NCBI RefSeq assembly: GCF_030435805.1 | Contig: NC_081298.1 | Location: 26,896,501-26,960,500 of the forward strand | Direction: 5' to 3' | Source of the DNA: Mustela lutreola | Lineage: Eukaryota; Chordata; Mammalia; Carnivora; Mustelidae | Length of the DNA stretch: 64,000 nt | Shown: piece after piece, positions 46,490 through 58,862 of the stretch | Numbering within the stretch: position 1 is the stretch's first letter | Layout: each line of letters starts with the position of its first letter | Position numbers and translations under genes: made by a program | The notes under the pieces: model-generated | What the model was told of the DNA's origin: nothing | Databases searched by the model: none | The model's input: the letters and a program-made list of their open reading frames with translations, nothing else

Positions 46490-47330
46490 ATTGGTCTTAT
46501 TATATAATTGACAAGATCAGCTTGTCAGTTTCCAAAAAAAGTCCTGCCCAAATTTTGATAGGGATTGTGTTGACTCTATAGTCAACAGAGCAATACTGAG
46601 AGATGCTCAAATACACTGGTAATCAGAGAAAAACAAATCAAACCAATAGCACTGGTAAAATTAGAAAGCTGGATAATGGCACATGTTGGAGAAGATGTAG
46701 GGTCACAGGAACCCTCTAATACTACTTGGAGAAGTATGGATAATTCATGTTTCTGAGAACAATCTACTACTTAGTTAAATTCATTATATACTTATCTTAT
46801 GACTCAAGAATTTGACTCCTCAGTATATCCCAAAAATGTTCTTGCCCAAGTCCTAAGAGGACATGTAATATGTTGTTAGTTACAGCATTATTAGTATGGG
46901 TAATCCCACTACCAATCTAAGGCAATCTGGATACCCATTCTGGAGTAGTGGATTGATAAGATTATATGGATGCATACTTTAGAATACAACTCGTAAGTTA
47001 GAAGCAATGATTCACTATACACATAGCTACGTAGGTGGACATTAACTATTATATCCCTGAGTGAAAAAAAATAAGAAACAAATGTAAAATACCATTTATG
47101 TAAACTAAAAATTCATGCAGAGAATAACACATTTAAAAGACAAGTAAAAGATATTCATTAAGTTCGTTCAAGCAAATAAGGTATACAATGAAAGAGAAAT
47201 GAATGGATAAAACAAGAGATGGGCCTTGCACAGACCAATGATTATGTGTCATGAATGCAGAAGAGTGTTTCATTCCATAGCTGAGATCTAAAACAATGGT
47301 GGGGGGGTGGTGAAAGGAACAGATAATAAG
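46490..47330 (+). mobile_element. Old L1 with inverted 5' piece
   Basis: 46490-46585 is reverse L1 (gacaagatcagcttgtcagt...gatagggattgtgttgac); from about 46586 forward L1 ORF2 end follows (ggcacatgttggagaagatg). Confidence 0.6.
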
Positions 47331-47339
47331 GGACAGAGT

Positions 47340-48100
47340 TGTTTGCACTACAGCTTAGACCAAATAGGAAACCTTTGCTCACTCTTGGCCACAGTAAAAT
47401 CTTCAAGTCACGAGCCAGAGAACATTTTTTAAAATGGTATATTGAATATTTTATTTAAATTAAGACTGTAACATTTGTTCCACTGTTTCAATAAAATTTC
47501 AAATTACTTACAAATAATAATTCCTTGGGTACCATATTCCAAGTATTGCAAAGGTGTCATGGAAACATATTTCTCAAAATAAATAAACTATATTCCAAAA
47601 TTTGGTATATAAATCCAGACATAATACATATTATACATAAGAAGTTTAAATAAGGATTAAAATCACTTTAAACAGAGCAATTTACCTCTCTGTAATGGCA
47701 GTTACAACACATATGCCATCTTGACATAGACGCAATGGATGATTACACCTAGAAAAATCACTCTTTGTTAATACAATTTATCCTAGAGTACAGTTCACAT
47801 AAAAACACTGTCTTTAAAACATGCTCTGTTTTAGAAAAAAAAATAAATCTGAGCCAAGTACTTTTCAAACTGCAAGTTCTTTTAATTAAATTCATCCAAT
47901 TTTAAGTTATTTCTCCTAATTTACCTAATGACATCATTAACAAGGTTTCATTCATGAGCTTGCCCTTAACCTTAAAAAATAAATTTGTTTACATTTCACA
48001 CTTGAAAGAATTTCAGTCTTCAATTTAAAAGATGTATTTTTTACAAGTCCAAAGTAACAATTCTGCTTCTTCCCTGCAATGTTTTTATTTGATAAAATCT
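47340..48100. other. AT-rich unique sequence, nothing recognised
   Basis: No repeat or exon recognised. Confidence 0.5.
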
Positions 48101-48110
48101 ATTAAAATTT

Positions 48111-48310
48111 TGGGGCATCTGGGTGGCTAAGTGGGTTAAGCCTCTGCCTTTGGTCTAGGTCATGATCTCAGGGTCCTGGGATCAAGCCCCACATCGGGCT
48201 CTCTGCTCAGCAGGGAGCCTGCTTCTCTCTCTCTCTGCCTGCTTCTCTGACTACTTGTGATCGCTCTCTCTCTCTCTCTCTCTGTCAAATAAGTAAATAA
48301 AATATTTTTT
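48111..48310 (+). mobile_element. CAN-SINE
   Basis: ggggcatctgggtggctaag head; TSD approximately ctattaaaa. Confidence 0.94.
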
Positions 48311-48319
48311 AAAAAACTA

Positions 48320-49125
48320 TTAAAACCTTGACCTCAGAAAATCCACTTAGATAAATACTTTTAATGAGAACATTCTCAATCTACTTCAAAAATTCAGAGG
48401 CTCAGCTAACATGTAAGTGTAAGGAGGCAAACTCTCTTTCTCTTTGGAACCAACTATGGATCTACAGCAACTCTGCTGAAGTGGAAGTCTCCATTATTTT
48501 CATAGAGTTTTGCTCTATTTCCTGGTGTATATATAGGAAGCAACTAAGCTACCAACTACTTTCTCTTCACCAGGCCCAGTTGGCACACTGTAGATCCTGT
48601 GCATCCAAGGGAGAAAAACTAAGAGAAGATGATGAGAGGGCTCTGCAGTCTCTACCAGGTGAAAACAAATTGCTCAAGAATTACATGACAAGTAATCATT
48701 AATATTGTCGGTTGCTTTTTCTCTTAAGTAAGTCTGGGCAAAGAAAGAAAACTCAGTGTGCTTCCTACTGTCTGACCTCCCATCTTGAATTTCAGCTTTG
48801 AGCGCAATCCTAGAAACAAACACATACTCATGGTGAAAGTACCATTTGATGCTAATGGTAAGATCACTTCGGCTCTAGAGATTCTATGGATATACGACAA
48901 AGAACCCCTTGTAACCCCAGATTCCTCATATCCAGAGTTTATCATTTGGTGCATTGTAACTCTTGGAGAACCTGAGAATTAAAAATCAGTCCGGGTGAAC
49001 AAGATCAATAAATGGAAGTTCAATTCAAAAGCAACCCAATGAATTAATAAGTGCTCGATCATAACACCACAGGATGCTAAGGGAAAGATAGCAACCTGGA
49101 AGAAGATCTATAGAAAAACACTAAT
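48320..49125. other. Unique sequence with unassigned short frames
   Basis: Frames at 48364-48702 (112 codons) and 48785-48982 (65 codons) are open but unrecognised; no defensin cysteine pattern. Confidence 0.4.
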
Positions 49126-49129
49126 AATG

Positions 49130-49360
49130 AGAACATTTTAAGAGTTATAGAACACTTTTAAAGTGTCAGGTACAGGACTGAGAACCTTGAATGCATTATC
49201 TCCTTTATCCTAACAACAACCCTATACACACTATATAAATAATACAACTGAGGTTTCTGTTAAACTGCTGACGGTCACAGATAAGTAGCAGAACCAGGAC
49301 TTGAATCCATGTCTGTCTAAGAACAGAGCCTCTACCCTTAGTTGCCATGCTACCTTGACT
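49130..49360 (+). repeat. MIR-like ancient SINE
   Basis: gtgtcaggtacaggactgag, tctcctttatcctaacaaca and aaccaggacttgaatccatg follow the MIR order closely. Confidence 0.8.
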
Positions 49361-49742
49361 GCCAGTGGCAACAGCTTTGGAGCATGTGCCCAGTGTCAGT
49401 TACATACTGCAGCATCTATATGGATAACCTCATCTCGTACTTTTTGCAGTAGCATGGAAGAAGCTGTACAGGACTTGATTATTACACCTGCTGGTGATCC
49501 AGCATAAAGAGGAGGAGGAGGAGCAAATATGCCTGTCCTAAAGGATTTAATAAACCCCAAAACTTGGACGACTCCTGCATTTGTCAAATTCAAGACCCAG
49601 TTATTTCACACTTGGATTATTGCCTTCTCTTCTGGCTACCATACTGTAAAAGGAATTTAGAAGAAATGGCTTTAGAGCACAGGATAGGAACCATGATAAT
49701 GAAAGTACTTAAAATTGCTGTTAAGAAACACACACACACACT

Positions 49743-49929
49743 GGGGCGCCTGGGTGGCTCAAGCCTCTGCCTTCGGCTCAGGTCATGATCTCAGGGTCCT
49801 GGGATCAAGCCCTGCATCGGGCTTTCTGCTCAGCAGGGAGTCTGCTTCCTCCTCTCTCTCTCTCTCTGCCTGCCTCTCTGCCTCCTTGAGATCTCTGTCA
49901 AATAAATAAATAAAATCTTAAAAAAAAAA
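49743..49929 (+). mobile_element. CAN-SINE
   Basis: Young copy between acacacacact-type flanks. Confidence 0.95.
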
Positions 49930-49972
49930 AAAAAACATACACACACTTTTTAAGTCACAAATTCAGTGGTAA

Positions 49973-51199
49973 TACTATATGGGCCATATCTGGGCTCTCT
50001 ACTCTGTTCCACTGGTCTATGCGTCTGTTTTTGTGCCAGTACCATGCTGTCTTGGTGATCAACTTTGTAGCAAAGCTTGAAATCCAGCAATATGATGCCC
50101 CCAGTTTTGTTTTTCTTTTTCAACATTTCCTTAGCAATTCAGGGTCTCTTCTGATTCCAGAAAAATTTTAGGATTGTTTGCTCCAGCTCTTTGAAAAGTG
50201 CTGGTGGAATTTTGATCACAATGGCACTGAAAGTATAGATTGCTCTAGGCAGTATAGACATTAAAACAATGTTTATTCTTCCGATCCATAAACATGGAAT
50301 GGTCTTTCATCTTTTTGTGTCTTCTTCAATTTCTTTCATGAGTGTAAGGTAGTTCCTTGAATACAGATCCTTTACCTCTTTTGTGTTAATCAGGAAAGAA
50401 AGCAAATACTGTAATACTGTGTAAGTATATTCATCTCAAAATTTTTCAAAAAACACTCTGGAAAATAGTATGGAGGCTCCTCAAAACACTAAAAATAGAA
50501 GTACCATACAATCCAGTAATCCCACCACTGGGTATTTATCCAAAGAAAACGCAAACTCTAGTTCAAAAAGATGGACCTCTATGTTTACTACAACATTATT
50601 TACAATAACCAAGATATGGAAGCAACCTAAGTGTTCATCAACAGATGATGGATAAAGAAGATGTGATCTATGCACACAATGAAATGCGACTCAGCCATAA
50701 AAAAGAATGAAATATTGCCATTTACAACATGGATGGACTAGAGGGTATAATACCAAGTGAAACAAGTCATACAGAAAAAACAAATACCATATGATTTCAC
50801 TTATTTGTGGAATCTGGAAAACAAGACAAACAGCAATATTAGAAATAGACTCATAAATATAGAGAATAAACTGGTGCTTCCCAGGGGGCAGAATGGGGGA
50901 GGAGATAGGCAATATAAGGTAAAGTGGATTAAGATATACAAACTTCCAGCTATAAAATTAATAATCATTCACAGGGATGAAAGTGTAACATAGGGAATAT
51001 AGGAAATAATATTGCAACAACTACTACTCTTTGGTAACTACTCTTTGCACTGAGCTTTTTGTAATGCATATTATTGTTGAATCATTGTGTTGTATACCTG
51101 AAACGAATATACTATGTCAACTATTATTTAAAAACTTAAAAAATTAAAATAAAATAAAACAAAACAAAGAACTAAGAAAAGAAAAAAGGTTTTCAAAGG
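49973..51199 (+). mobile_element. L1 with inverted 5' part (twin-priming type)
   Basis: 49973-50395 is reversed ORF2 (tttttgtgccagtaccatgc); 50440-51180 is forward ORF2 end and 3' UTR (ggtatttatccaaagaaaac). This is the usual product of twin-primed reverse transcription. Confidence 0.82.
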
Positions 51200-52420
51200 A
51201 GATGTGCTCCCCCATGAACCATGGAACACTACATCAAAAACTAATGAAGTGGGGAGGAGTCAAGATGGCGGAAGAGTAGCAGGCTGAGATGACATCAGGT
51301 AGCAGGAGATCAACTAGATAGTTTATCAAACCATTCTGAACACCTACAAATCCAACAGAAGATTGAAGAGAAAAAGAGCAACATTTCTAGAAACAGAAAA
51401 TTGACCACTTTCTGAAAGGTAGGACCTGCGGAGCAGTGAATCTGAAGCAACGGGAAGATAGACCGCGGGAGGAGGAGTCAGCTCCTGGCAAGTGGTGGAG
51501 CAACAGAGCACAAAATCAGAACTTTTAAAAGTCTGCTCCACTGAGGGACATTGCTCCAGAGGCTAAGCGGGGTTGGAGCCCTCACAGGGACAGCATGGTC
51601 TCAGGTCCCATGGGGTCACAGAAGGATCAGGGGTGTCTGAGTATCACAGAGCTCACAGGTATTAGAGCAAGGAAGCCGGCTACAGAGACAGAACTGGGGA
51701 GTGAGCTCTCAACTCAGGGTTACCTTAAACTGTGATCCGTGGCACAGTCAGACCACTGCTCTTTGAGCATGGACCCCACAAGTGGCAGATCTGGGGAGAT
51801 GCCCCTGGAAGAGCAGCAGGGATCTGCTGGGTTTGGAGACTCCAGGCGGGGCTGTGTGCCAGAGACAGAGACCATCGGTCATAGGCCGGGTGAGCTTGGA
51901 GCGGGGCCAGAGGTCAGGGAGCAGAAGGGATTGACTGCTTTTCTCCAAGAGTGCACTGAGGAGTGGGACCACAAGCTCTCAGCTCCTCTTCCCCGGAAAC
52001 TGGGAGGCTGCCATTTTCATTCCCGTCTTCCAGAATTCTATGGAAAGCGATCAGGGAACAAAAGCTCCTGAAAGCGAACCCAAGCAGATTACTTACCCTG
52101 GCCCCTGGCAAGGGCAGAGCAATTCTGACTCAAGCAAAGATACCTGAGAATCACTACAACAGGCTCCTCGCCCTAGAAGATCAGCAAGAACATCCAGCCA
52201 AGACCAAGCTCACCGATCAAGGAGAAGAGCGAAATTCCAGAAGAGGGGAAAGCAAAACATGGAATTCATAGCTTTCTCCCCATGATTCTTTAGTCTTGCA
52301 AAGTTTATTAAATTATTTTTAATTTTTTTTCTTATTCTAATTTAACTTTACTCTTTCCTCTTTTAACATTTTTTTTAACGAGCTTATCTTAACAATACCT
52401 TTCTTTTAAAAAAAATCTTT

Positions 52421-52601
52421 GGGGTACCTGGGTGGCTCAGTGGGTTGAGCCTCTGCCTTTGACTCAGGTCATGATCGTGGGGTCCTGGGATTGAACACCA
52501 TGTCAGGCTCTCTGCTCAGCAGGAGCCTGCTTCCCCCCTCTCTCTGACTGCCTCTCTGCCTACTTGTGATCTCTCTCAAATAAATAAATAAAATGTTTTT
52601 T
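52421..52601 (+). mobile_element. CAN-SINE in the L1 5' UTR
   Basis: ggggtacctgggtggctcag head; TSD approximately aaaaatcttt. Confidence 0.94.
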
Positions 52602-53220
52602 AAAAATCTTTTTGAACCTTCATTATTATAGTCATATTTTTTCCTTCAACATATCTAACTTTATTTTTTATATATACATAGGGTTTTTTCTTCTAAAAAA
52701 TTTTGGGATACAACTTCTTCTAATAGATCAAAATATACCATAATTCTAGTACAGGGCTTTGTTCTAGTCTCCAGCCTGAGCAAATTCTCTCCACTTTCTT
52801 TTCCTTTCTTTTCCCAAGCAACTTACTTTATCAACTCCTTTTTCAGAATTTTTTTTTAAATTTTCATCTTTACAGTCATATTCCATCCCTTCATCATGTT
52901 TACCCTTATTTTTGTATGTATGTATATATATAAAAGTTTGTCTTTCTTTAAAATTTTGGGAGGTAGTTTCTTCTAAGAGACCAAAATACACCCAAAATTA
53001 AGTCGATGGCTCTGTTCTATTCACCAGTCTAATATATATTTTTTTCTTTTTTCTTTTTTGTTTAACTTTTTTTTTTTTTACTTCTTTTTACCCCCTTTCC
53101 TCTCCCCACGATTTGGGGGTCTCTTCTGATTTGGTTAACATACATTTTTCTGGGGTCTTTGCCACCCTTTTAGTATTTTATTCTCTCATTCATATATCCT
53201 TATCTGGATAAAATGACAAG

Positions 53221-54170
53221 ATGGAAAAACTCACCACAAAAAAAAAAAAAAAGGTAGAAGAAAAAGAACAAGAAGAACAAGAGGCAATACCAAAGGCTAG
53301 GGACCTAATCAATACAGATGTTGGTAATATGTCAGATCTAGAGTTCAGAATGATGATTCTCAAGATGCTAGCTGGGTTCAAAAAAGGCATGGAAGATATT
53401 AGAGAAATCCTGTCTGGAGAAATAAAAGCCCTTTCTGAAGAAATAAAAGAACTAAAATCTAACCAAGCTGAAATCAAAAAAGCTATTAGTGAGGTACAAT
53501 AAAAAATGGAGGCTCTTACTGCTAGAACAAATGAGGCAGAAGAAAAAATTAGTGATATAGCAGACCAAATGATAGAGAATAAAGAAGCTGAGCAAAAGAG
53601 AGACTAACAACTACTGGACCACAAGGAGAATTCGAGAGATAAGTGATACCATAAGATGAAATAATATTAGAATAATTGGGATTCCAGAAGAAGAAGAAAG
53701 AGAGAAGGGGACAGAGGTGAATTGGTGTGAATCATTGTAAGAATTTCCCTAATACGGCAAAGAGAAAAAGCATCAAAATCCAAGAGGTGTAGAGAACCCC
53801 CCTCAAAATCAATAAGTATAGGTCCACACCCCGTCATCTAATAGTAAAATTTACAAGTCTTAGTGACAAAGAAAAAAACCCTGAAAACAGCCCCAGACAA
53901 GAAGTCTATAACATACAATGGTAGAAATATTAGATTGGCAGCAGACTTATCCACAGAGACCTGGCAGGCCAGAAAGAACTGGCGTGATATATTCAGAGCA
54001 CTAAACAAGAAAAACATGCAGCCAAGAATACTATATGCAGCTAGGTTATCATTGAAAATAGAAGGAGATAAAAAGCTTCCAGGACAAACAAAAACTAAAG
54101 GAGTTTGTAAACTCCAAACCAGCTCTACAGGATATATTGAAAGGGGTCCTCTAAGCAAAGAGTAGTAGAG
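53221..54170 (+). pseudogene. L1 ORF1 remains
   Basis: The open first part (93 codons, MEKLTTKKKKKVEEKEQEEQ...) contains a coiled-coil-like stretch (GEIKALSEEIKELKSNQAEI). It is followed by frameshifted RNA-binding-domain pieces (RNIRLAADLSTETWQARKNW at about 53915). Confidence 0.88.
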
Positions 54171-54236
54171 CAGAAAGTAGTAGAGCAGAAAGGAACAGAG
54201 ACAATATACAGTAACAGTCACCTTACAGGTAATACA

Positions 54237-56580
54237 ATGGCACTAAATTCATACCTCTCAATAGTTACCCTAAATGTAAATGGGCTAAAGGCCCCAATCA
54301 AAAGACACAGGGTATCAGAATGGATAAAAAACAAAACCCATCAATATGCTGTCTACAAGAAACTTATTTTAGATCCAAAGACACCTCCAGAGTAAAAGTG
54401 AGGGGGTGGAAAACAATTTACCATGCTAATGGACATCAAAAGAAAGCTGGGATGGCGATCCTTAAATCAGATAAATTAGATTTTAAGCCAAAGACTACAA
54501 TAAGAGATGAGGAACGACACTGAATCATACTCAAAAGGTCTGTCCAACAAGAAGATCTAACAATTTTAAATATCTATGCCCCTAATATGGGAGTAGCCAG
54601 CTACATAAACAAATTAAAAACAAAATCAAAGAAACACATTGACAATAATACAATAATAGTAGGGGACTTTAACAACCCCCTCATTGAAATGGACAGATCA
54701 TCCAAGCAAAAGATCAACAAGGAAATAAAGGCCTTAAATGACACACTAGGCCAGGCGCACATCACAGATATAAATCAGAACATTCCATCCCAAAGCAACA
54801 GAATACATATTCTTCTCTAATGTACATGGAACATTCTCCAGAACAGATCACATCCTGGGTCACAAATCAGGTCTCAACCAGTATCAAAAGATTGAACACA
54901 ATGCTCTAAAGCTAGAACTCAATCACAAGGGGAAATTTGGAAAGAACTCAAATACATGGAGGCTAAAGAGCATCCTACTGAAAAATGAATGGGTCAACCA
55001 GGAAATTAAAGAAGAATTGAAAAAATTCATGGAAACAAATGATAATGAAAACCCAATGGTTCAAAATCTGTGGGACACTGATATAAAATCTATGCACAGA
55101 AATCTGTTGTATTTCTTTACACCAACAAGACAGAAGAAAGAGAAATTAAGGAGTCAATTGCACTCAAAACCATAAGATACCTAGGAATAAACCTAAGAGG
55201 CAAAGAATCTGTACTCAGAAAATTATAAAGTACTCATGAAAGAAATTGAGGAAGACACAAAGAAATGGAAAAATGTTCTATGCTCATGGATTGAAAGAAC
55301 AAATATTATGGAAATGTCTATGCTACCTAAAGCAATCTACACGTTTAATGCGATCCCTATCAAAATCCCATCCATTTTTTCCAAAGAAATGGAACAAATA
55401 TCCTAAAATTTATATGAAACCAGAAAAGACCTAATAAAAGACCGAATAGCCAGAGGAATATTGAAAGCCAAAGTTGGAGGCATCACAATTCCAGACTTCA
55501 AGCTCTATTACAAAGCTGTCATCATCAAGACAGTATGGTATTGGCACAAAAACAGACACACTTGTTTGTTTTTGATCAATGGAACAGAATAGAGAGCCCA
55601 GAAATAGACCCTCAACTCTATGGTTAACTAATCTTCGACAAAGCAGGAAAGAATGTCCAATGGAAAAAAGACAGCCTCTTCAACAAATGGTGTTGGGAAA
55701 ATTGGGCAGCCACATGCAGAAAAATGAAATTGGACCATTTCCTTACACAACAAATGAAAATAGACTCAAAATGGATGAAGGACCTCACTGTGAGAAAGGA
55801 ATCCATCAAAATCCTTGAGGAGAACACAGGCAGCAACCTCTTCAACCTCAGCCACAACAACTTCTTCCTAAACGTCATCAAAAATCAAAAGCTTCTGCAC
55901 AGTAAAGGAAACAGTCATCAAAACCAAAAGGCAACTGACAGAATGGGAGAAGATATTTGCAAACGACATATAGATAAAATCTATAAAGAACTTATCAAAC
56001 TCAACACCCAAAGAACAAATAATCCAATCAAGAAATGGGCAGAGGGCATGAACAGACATTTTCACAAAGAAGACATCCAGATGGCCAACAGACACATGAA
56101 AAAGTGCTCAACATCACTCGGCATCAAAACTACAATGAGATACCACCTCACACCAGTCAGAATGGCTAAAATTATCAAGTCAGGGAATGATAGATGCTGG
56201 TGAGGATGCAGAGAAAGGGGAACCCTCCTACACTGTTGGTGGGAATGCAAGCTGGTGCAACCTCTCTGGAAAACAGCATGGAGGTCCCTCAAAAATTTGA
56301 AAACAGAGCTACCCTATGACCCAGCAATCACACTACTGGGTATTTACCCTAAAGATACAAATGTAGTGATCCCAAGGGGCACATGCACCCAAATGTTTAT
56401 AGCAGCAATGTCCACAATAGCCAAACTATGGAAAGAACCTAGATGTCCATCAACAGATGAATGGATAAAGAAGATGTGGTGTATATATACAATGGAATAC
56501 CATGCAGCCATCAAAAGAAAGGATGGAACTAGAGGGTATTATGCTGGTCGAAATAAGTCAATCAGAGAAAGATAATTATC
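54237..56580 (+). pseudogene. L1 ORF2 remains: endonuclease and C-terminus, RT missing
   Basis: Starts MALNSYLSIVTLNVNGLKAP; the endonuclease motif SICCLQETYF lies near 54340 and VGDFNNPL near 54660. RT motifs such as FADD were not found; the sequence resumes at the thumb/C-terminal region with [16 protein letters not shown] near 56300. Confidence 0.9.
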
Positions 56581-56980
56581 ATATGATCTTCCTGATATGA
56601 GGAAGTTGAGAGATAACATGGGGGGTTGAGGGCATAGGAAAGGAATAAATGAAACAAGATGGGATCTGAAGGGAGACAAACCATAAGAGACTCTTAATCT
56701 CACAAAACAAACTAAGGGTTGCTGGAGGGATGGTAGGGAGAGGGTGGTTGGGTTATGGACATTGGGGAAGGTATGTGCTATGGTGAGTGCTGTGAAGTGT
56801 GTAAACCTGGCGATTCACAGACCTGTACCCCTGGGGCTAATAAAACATTATATGCTAATAAATAAATTAAAAATTTTAAAAAACTAATGATGTACTGTAT
56901 GGTGACTAACATAACATAATAAAAAATTATTTAAAAGAATAAGATGTGCTTCCTATATGGAAGTAGTTTGACTTTTTTTA

Positions 56981-57095
56981 AGGTTTTTTTTTTTAATTTA
57001 TTTAAGAAATCTCTACATCCAAAATGGGTCTTGAACTCAAAACCCTGAGATCAATAGTTACTTCCTCTACTGATTGAACCTGCCAGGTGTCCCAA
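56981..57095 (-). mobile_element. CAN-SINE, short reverse copy
   Basis: ttgaacctgccaggtgtccc head; TSD ttgactttttt / ttgactttttc. Confidence 0.85.
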
Positions 57096-57114
57096 ATTGA
57101 CTTTTTCTAATTAT

Positions 57115-57850
57115 GAAGTTACACAGAGTAATTTTGGAACATTCATATGAAATATTAAATTATGAAAAATAAAACGAAAAATCACAATAACCCTTCACAA
57201 AGATAAAGAACCCTTAAAATTTGGTGTATATATCTTCCAGATTTTTTTTTAAGATTTTATTTATTTATTTGACAGACAGAGATCACAAATAGGCAGAGAG
57301 GCAGAGAGAGAGAGAGGAGGAAGCAGGCTCCCCACCGAGCAGAGAGCCAGATGCGGGGCTCGATCCCAGGACCCTGGGATCATGACCTGAGCTGAAGGCA
57401 GAGGCTTTAACCCACTGGGCCACCCAGGCGCCCCCAGGTTATTTTTTTTATACTTTAAACCCATGTATGTTTATGTATAAATATATACAATAAAGGCTAG
57501 CTCTTACTAACCCATAATTTTCCTTTCTCACTGAATATATCATTGACAGCTTTTTATCTCATAAGTCCTCAATTATTATCACTATTTAAAGTTGGATGGA
57601 ATTCTAATATGTTATGTACCATAAATCAGCATATTCTCTGTTGGTGGACATTTAGATTTTCACACCCTCATTATGAGCAATGCTAAGAAGGAAATGTAGT
57701 GCTTAGACATCTCTGTGAACTTATCCATTTATTCCATGTGTATCAGTTCTGGGTCAAAGGATAGCATAGTTCTGCTGTTTAAATTTTTTTAGACACTGAA
57801 TATATATTTCAAATTCTCTCCAAAATATATTCCATTAATTTAAACACACA
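57115..57850 (-). mobile_element. Old L1M 3' end, split by a SINE
   Basis: Phrases such as ctcactgaatatatcattga and tggtggacatttagattttc match old L1 3' ends in reverse. Confidence 0.65.
57249..57436 (-). mobile_element. CAN-SINE
   Basis: Complete reverse copy with ccaggcgcccc end. Confidence 0.95.
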
Positions 57851-57896
57851 GAGTACACAGTTGTCCCCGTTTTGCTTCACCCTTACCAACAGTAGC

Positions 57897-57952
57897 TAGA
57901 AAGTATATTTCTAAAGTATATTTCTAGAAAGTATATTTCTAAAGTATATTTC
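57897..57952. repeat. 28-bp exact tandem duplication
   Basis: tagaaagtatatttctaaag plus tatatttc occurs twice back to back, about 250 bases upstream of the DEFB132-like exon. Confidence 0.95.
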
Positions 57953-58108
57953 TAATAGTCTTCCAGATATTCTGGTAGAACTCAGTAAATGTAGGCAGTA
58001 GCCAGTGAGACAGCCTGGCCAAATCCATTTGCCCTGATGGCTGAGATTTCTGCTTTATTTTACCTTATTACTTGCTCACTGCCCAACTTTTTATCTCATC
58101 TGAAATTG

Positions 58109-58116
58109 TATAAAAG
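58109..58116 (+). promoter_or_regulatory. DEFB132: TATA box of the DEFB132-like gene
   Basis: TATAAAAG, a consensus TATA box, 91 bases upstream of the signal-peptide ATG in unique sequence. It supports a real promoter rather than a chance ORF. Confidence 0.65.
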
Positions 58117-58199
58117 ATAGAGCTCCAGGCAAGTGACATAGGTACCTCTGTCCATCCACCCCACTGCACTGTCCCCAGACATGTCCCCATCCTTCAAGC

Positions 58200-58257
58200 A
58201 TGAAGTTCTTGCCTCTGGCTTTTGCTGCTCTTCTGTTCCTGGCTTCAGTGACTCTAA
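58200..58257 (+). CDS. DEFB132: Beta-defensin signal-peptide exon, probably DEFB132 exon 1 (partial gene)
   Basis: Nineteen codons plus one base read MKFLPLAFAALLFLASVTL and then hit a donor GTAACC at 58258. The length and intron phase are identical to exon 1 of DEFB129, and the peptide resembles the remembered human DEFB132 signal (MKFLLLVLAALGFL...). It lies downstream of DEFB129 on the same strand, as in the 20p13 cluster. A consensus TATA box sits 91 bases upstream. An upstream ATG at 58181 is in another frame and is not preferred. No exon with the six-cysteine pattern was found in the remaining 5.7 kb, so the mature-peptide exon is either beyond the window or lost. An orphan exon of another defensin cannot be excluded. 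Confidence 0.7.
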
Positions 58258-58350
58258 GTAACCTGGAATTCTCCATACCAAGAAGAGAATGATGGCAGAA
58301 AAGGGAGATGAAAACTAAAGCATTAGATATATCTATTTTTAAAACAAAAG

Positions 58351-58500
58351 AGGGGCACCTGGGAGGCTCAGTGGGTTAAAGTCTCTGCCTTTGGCTCAGG
58401 TCATGATCCCAGGGTCTGGGATCGAACCCCATATCAGGCTCTCTGCTCAGCGAGGAGCCTGCTTATCCCTCTCTCTCTGCCTGCCTCTCTGCCTCTGAAT
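58351..58500 (+). mobile_element. CAN-SINE lacking its tail
   Basis: ggggcacctgggaggctcag head; the copy stops after ctgcctctctgcctctgaat. Lies in the putative DEFB132 intron. Confidence 0.9.
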
Positions 58501-58669
58501 ATACCCTGTTTGGAAGATTTAACTTTGGAATCACTTAAACATTTCACCTAATATAAAAAATAAACATCTTAAAAGAAATCCTTAAAAATTAAAAACCAAA
58601 GAAATCAAATTAGTCCATGTGTTGAACTGGTAGCATGACCACAAACAAAAGATCTATTTGGAGATGTCT

Positions 58670-58828
58670 GCACCTGGGTGCCTTAGTCAATCCAGCATCT
58701 GACTCTTGATTTCGCCTCAGGTCATGATCTCAGGGTCAAGAGATGGAGCCCCATGTCCAGCTCTGCATCGGGCTTAGTGCCAGGGCCGAGCCTGCTTAAG
58801 ATTCTCTCTCTCTCTCTCCCCCTATGCT

Positions 58829-58862
<34 letters not shown>
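58670..58862 (+). mobile_element. CAN-SINE, older subtype, with (TC)n
   Basis: gcacctgggtgccttagtca head; ends in a (TC)n run at 58831-58859. Confidence 0.88.

Larger units (their letters stand above)
51248..56878 (+). mobile_element. L1 spanning both ends but lacking the RT core
   Basis: Begins ggggaggagtcaagatggcg, the carnivore L1 5' UTR start, and ends in 3' UTR plus A-rich tail; TSD aaaaactaatga at 51236 and 56879. Parts: 5' UTR 51248-53220 (a SINE at 52421), ORF1 53221-54170, ORF2 endonuclease from ATG 54237, then at about 55078 a jump from QNLWDT-type linker sequence to KSMHRNLLYFFTP-type sequence. This omits the reverse-transcriptase domain. The ORF2 C-terminus runs to about 56575. 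Both ORFs also carry several stops and shifts, so it is dead. Confidence 0.93.
51212..56941 (+). mobile_element. Short L1 tail, split by the large L1
   Basis: 51212-51247 plus 56891-56941 make one ~85-bp tail (ccatggaacactacatcaaa ... taacataataaaaaattatt). Flanked by agatgtgctccc at 51200 and agatgtgcttcc at 56942, a likely TSD. Confidence 0.75.

Noticed and set aside
48364-48982. Two open frames in unique sequence
   Set aside because: No cysteine pattern, no recognised domain, no clear splice sites; length is within chance expectation.
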